Shown: one piece after another, positions 6,996 through 8,685 of the stretch
How positions within the stretch are numbered: the stretch's first letter is position 1
Layout of the letters: each line of letters opens with the position of its first letter
NCBI GenBank assembly: GCA_030656435.1
Contig: JAUSOA010000292.1
Coordinates: forward strand, 1-8,685
Reading direction: 5' to 3'
DNA from: Acholeplasmataceae bacterium
GTDB lineage: Bacteria; Bacillota_I; Bacilli_A; Acholeplasmatales; Acholeplasmataceae
Length of the DNA stretch: 8,685 nt
Notes under the pieces: generated by a model
What the model saw: the letters and a program-made list of their open reading frames with translations, nothing else
What the model was told of the DNA's origin: nothing
Databases searched by the model: none
Program-made: the position numbers and the translations under genes

Positions 6996-8252
6996 CTACA
7001 TATGATTATTTTTCTTATATAAGCCTTCTTTTAAATTTGGAGTTATCATACCTATCCCTTGATGAAGCCTTTGTTTATTGTAATAGTCAATATAATTGAT
7101 GATAACTGATTTATATGATTGTATGGTTGAGAATGGATATTTAGGATAAACGGCTTCCTTTTTAAAATGAGAAAAAAATGATTCCACTACTGCATTGTCA
7201 TAAGGATAACCTGCCGCACTGTATGAAAGTAGTACCTCGTTATTTTGAAGATATGTTCTAAATGCTTTTGATGTATATTGAACACCTCGATCACTATGAA
7301 AAATCATAGGATGTGTTTTTCTATTGGTAACAGCACTTTTGTATGTATTAAGTGTAAATCTTGTATTATTCACTTTGGATAACTCATAAGAAATCACTTT
7401 GCGAGAAAAAAGATCAATGATGACACAAAGATATACGGGTTTATAGTTGATTTTGATTTCTGTCGTATCACTTACCCATACTCTATTTGGGATTGTTTGA
7501 TTAAAGTCTTGTTTTAAAATATTTTTGTACCTAATAGATGTTCTTGGACGTCTATATTTCTTAGTGAATTTATTTTTTGCAAATTGAATACCAAGTTCAG
7601 TCATTAAGAATCTAATCTTTTTCTCACTTACAGTCATGTTCTGATCTTGTAGAAGAACTTTAATTTTTGAAGCACTAGCTATTTTTTTGTGGTGATAATA
7701 AATTTCAGAAATTTGTTTCTTTAATAGATTATCCCTTTCTAGCTGGGGTGTTGTCTGATGATTAATATAGTTATAATATGTTGATCTGTTAACATCAAAC
7801 AACTCACACAGTAGTTTGATGTTGTAAGTTTTACAATTATGAGCAATCAAGGATATCCTTTCTTCAATATTCATGGAATTGGTTATAGAATAAGTTTTGA
7901 ACAATTGAAGTAGCAAATCGTACTTCACTTTTTCAATGACTTTTGTTTGTATTGTCTTTGCGGGATTAATATCAATTGTTTTAACCCAATGATAAACAGT
8001 CGATTGGCTCAAGTTAAAAAGTTCACATAACTCGGTAATTTTTGAACCTTCTTGGATTCTTTGAATTATCTCATTTTTAAAATCAATGGAATGATGTTTT
8101 TTAAGTGTAGAAATCTTTTTTGTTTCACTGATCCACAAATAGATAATACTTCGACTAATATTGTAACGCTTTGATAATAATTCAACTTTCTCTCCTTTTT
8201 GATAAAGCAAGATAATTTTATCCTTTTGCTGACTTGTTTTCCTTTTTTTCAT
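6996..8252 (-). CDS. IS3-family transposase, single uninterrupted frame
   Basis: This DDE transposase cuts and joins the ends of its own IS3-type element. The 418-aa protein starts with two helix-turn-helix units (about 8-45 and 54-92, each ending in a YLW/YHWV recognition-helix tail). A further HTH_21-like segment follows (about 130-170), then the integrase-fold catalytic core (about 250-365). Catalytic residues are Asp262 (WVSDTTE), Asp321 (FHSDRGVQYTS) and Glu357 (NAVVESFFSHFK). The last two are separated by 35 residues, the classic D(35)E spacing. The C-terminus (YIDYYNKQRLHQGIGMITP) is also typical. Most IS3 elements split this into orfA and orfB joined by -1 frameshifting at A6G; here both parts are one frame and no A6G is present (only GAAAAAG near residue 107). 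GAGGTGA (complement of 8259-8265) six bases upstream fixes the start. No disabling mutation is seen, so it may be active. Confidence 0.93.
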   Translation of the reverse strand: MKKRKTSQQKDKIILLYQKGEKVELLSKRYNISRSIIYLWISETKKISTLKKHHSIDFKNEIIQRIQEGSKITELCELFNLSQSTVYHWVKTIDINPAKTIQTKVIEKVKYDLLLQLFKTYSITNSMNIEERISLIAHNCKTYNIKLLCELFDVNRSTYYNYINHQTTPQLERDNLLKKQISEIYYHHKKIASASKIKVLLQDQNMTVSEKKIRFLMTELGIQFAKNKFTKKYRRPRTSIRYKNILKQDFNQTIPNRVWVSDTTEIKINYKPVYLCVIIDLFSRKVISYELSKVNNTRFTLNTYKSAVTNRKTHPMIFHSDRGVQYTSKAFRTYLQNNEVLLSYSAAGYPYDNAVVESFFSHFKKEAVYPKYPFSTIQSYKSVIINYIDYYNKQRLHQGIGMITPNLKEGLYKKNNHM

Positions 8253-8270
8253 TTTATTTCACCTCATCTC

Positions 8271-8276
8271 ATTATA
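8271..8276 (-). promoter_or_regulatory. Candidate -10 element of the transposase promoter
   Basis: TATAAT, a perfect -10 match on the minus strand, lies 18 bases upstream of the transposase start codon. No recognisable -35 is found 16-18 bases further upstream, so the native promoter would be weak, as is common for insertion sequences, or the match is chance in AT-rich DNA. Confidence 0.35.
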
Positions 8277-8321
8277 TTGTTTGAAAATAAAATTGAGGCG
8301 GAAAAAACAAAAACAGCTCGA

Positions 8322-8337
8322 ATTCCAATATTCCAAT
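8322..8337. repeat. Tandem 8-bp repeat ATTCCAAT x2
   Basis: Two head-to-tail copies of ATTCCAAT lie between the transposase start and the presumed IS end. On the opposite strand they read ATTGGAAT twice and match the repeat at 8532-8545 at 13 of 14 positions, making an inverted pair about 195 bases apart. Confidence 0.5.
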
Positions 8338-8442
8338 AATAGTGTCCAAGATTGAGAAAGCAAGTAAAATGGCTTCTTTAAGGCATTAAAATATTTTTAT
8401 GTGTGTTCTTTGAGAAATATTTGTCTAATTATTAATTGAGTG

Positions 8443-8471
8443 TTGACAGGAAAAACTCAGAAATATTGAAT
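8443..8471 (+). promoter_or_regulatory. Promoter-like motif
   Basis: A perfect -35 hexamer TTGACA (8443-8448) is followed after 17 bases by TTGAAT (8466-8471), a 4/6 -10 match. It would drive transcription rightward toward the window end, but no gene is seen within reach. It could serve a leader or gene starting beyond 8685, or a small RNA. Confidence 0.35.
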
Positions 8472-8508
8472 AAAAGACCCAAAATACACGATTTTTGTTA
8501 TAAAAGAC
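8470..8508. repeat. Direct repeat ATAAAAGAC, two copies 30 bp apart
   Basis: Identical 9-mers occur at 8470-8478 and 8500-8508, just downstream of the promoter-like motif. The flanks do not match (CCC versus GGT follow), so this is not an extended duplication. About three helical turns between copies would fit a protein-binding pair, but chance is possible. Confidence 0.3.
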
Positions 8509-8528
8509 GGTTGGATTATTATACAAAT

Positions 8529-8544
8529 AAAATTGGAAAATTGG
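8529..8544. repeat. Tandem 8-bp repeat AAAATTGG x2
   Basis: Two adjacent copies of AAAATTGG are followed by ACC. The stretch 8532-8545 is an inverted near-copy (13 of 14) of 8324-8337. Its TTGGAC also resembles the core of IS3-family ends. Confidence 0.45.
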
Positions 8545-8685
8545 ACCTTAGTTGAAAATGTAGCTTGCGTTTAAACTTGGATTGAGGTTTATTGCCAAAC
8601 TAAGTTGCTCTTTGAGCGGAAGCACAATAAGAATCGCGCAAATTAATGATTCAAAAATAAAACTTATATGATAAGATGAGGGTAG

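Larger units (their letters stand above)
6945..8362 (-). mobile_element. IS3-family insertion sequence (boundaries tentative)
   Basis: An intact IS3-family transposase fills most of this interval. Beyond its start codon, the minus strand upstream contains the TTGGACAC block common in IS3 ends (complement of 8342-8349). A TG-starting end there (TGCTT, five bases, then ATCTT; complement of 8348-8362) has a partial partner on the plus strand at 6945-6959, also TGCTT, five bases, ATCTT. That gives about 1.42 kb with about 110 bases of upstream and 51 bases of downstream non-coding sequence, normal IS3 geometry. Only 10 of 15 terminal positions agree, the partner lacks GGACA, and no matching 3-4 base target duplication flanks these coordinates. 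The element is certain; the exact ends are not. Confidence 0.45.
8363..8685. other. Non-coding region beyond the insertion sequence
   Basis: No convincing gene was found on either strand in these 323 bases; stops are frequent in all frames and no ribosome binding site-start pair leads into an open frame. What is present: a promoter-like motif (8443-8471), two ATAAAAGAC copies 30 bases apart (8470 and 8500), the tandem AAAATTGG repeat (8529-8544), a 7-bp inverted repeat CTTAGTT (8547-8553)/AACTAAG (8598-8604) with a 44-base loop, and the palindrome GTTTAAAC (8569-8576). A gene may begin just past the window end, where an AT-rich stretch is followed by GATGAGGG. Confidence 0.5.

Noticed and set aside
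6853..7005. Small plus-strand open frame of 50 codons overlapping the 3' end of the transposase
   Set aside because: No ribosome binding site, no recognisable domain, cysteine- and aromatic-rich random-looking content, and it runs through a hairpin and into the transposase antisense strand.
8547..8604. CTTAGTT/AACTAAG inverted repeat as a riboswitch or structured RNA
   Set aside because: Only a 7-bp stem around a 44-base AT-rich loop, with no match to a known riboswitch core and no terminator after it.
1..8685. CRISPR array, tRNA, rRNA, toxin-antitoxin or phage-defence genes
   Set aside because: No regularly spaced repeats, no cloverleaf or rRNA-like sequence, and no paired small genes of those types were seen on either strand.

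Overview
The window looks like a low-GC Firmicutes or Acholeplasma/Izemoplasma-like (Mollicutes-related) chromosome. It is strongly AT-rich, AAGGAGG-type ribosome binding sites precede several genes, and the gene set is typical of those groups. TGA is used as a real stop (end of the permease at 370 and of the ABC gene at 6790) and TGG encodes Trp, so the standard bacterial code applies rather than the Mycoplasma TGA=Trp code. The taxon is an inference from composition and gene content.

Layout. (1) 1-1559, plus strand: the 3' end of a glycine betaine/proline-type (ProW/OpuAB) permease, then its ATPase with C-terminal CBS domains (ProV/OpuAA), closed by an intrinsic terminator whose hairpin begins inside the last codons. 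(2) 1590-3083, minus strand: the pdxS-pdxT pair encoding the glutamine-dependent pyridoxal 5'-phosphate (PLP) synthase. The two genes overlap by one base and end in their own terminator, tail to tail with the transporter operon. (3) 3084-4564: a divergent gene for a MocR/PdxR-type regulator (GntR winged helix plus aminotransferase-like PLP domain). The 89-base spacer holds two oppositely oriented promoter candidates that share a palindromic -10 region, and a 7-bp inverted repeat resembling known MocR half-sites. The simplest model is a PLP-sensing regulator controlling both pdxST and itself. (4) 4766-6790: an odd ABC gene. An ATPase N-terminus ending soon after Walker A is joined in frame to an FtsX/MacB-like permease with a large extracellular domain. 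The signature motif, Walker B and H-loop are absent. (5) 6791-8362: an IS3-family insertion sequence on the minus strand with an intact single-frame DDE transposase; its ends could not be fixed with confidence. (6) 8363-8685: no gene found, only a promoter-like motif and short repeats.

Most of the window is ordinary housekeeping and transport content. The points most worth a second look are the internally truncated ABC-permease fusion and the compact divergent PLP-regulator promoter. I found no evidence of a wholly new multi-gene system.
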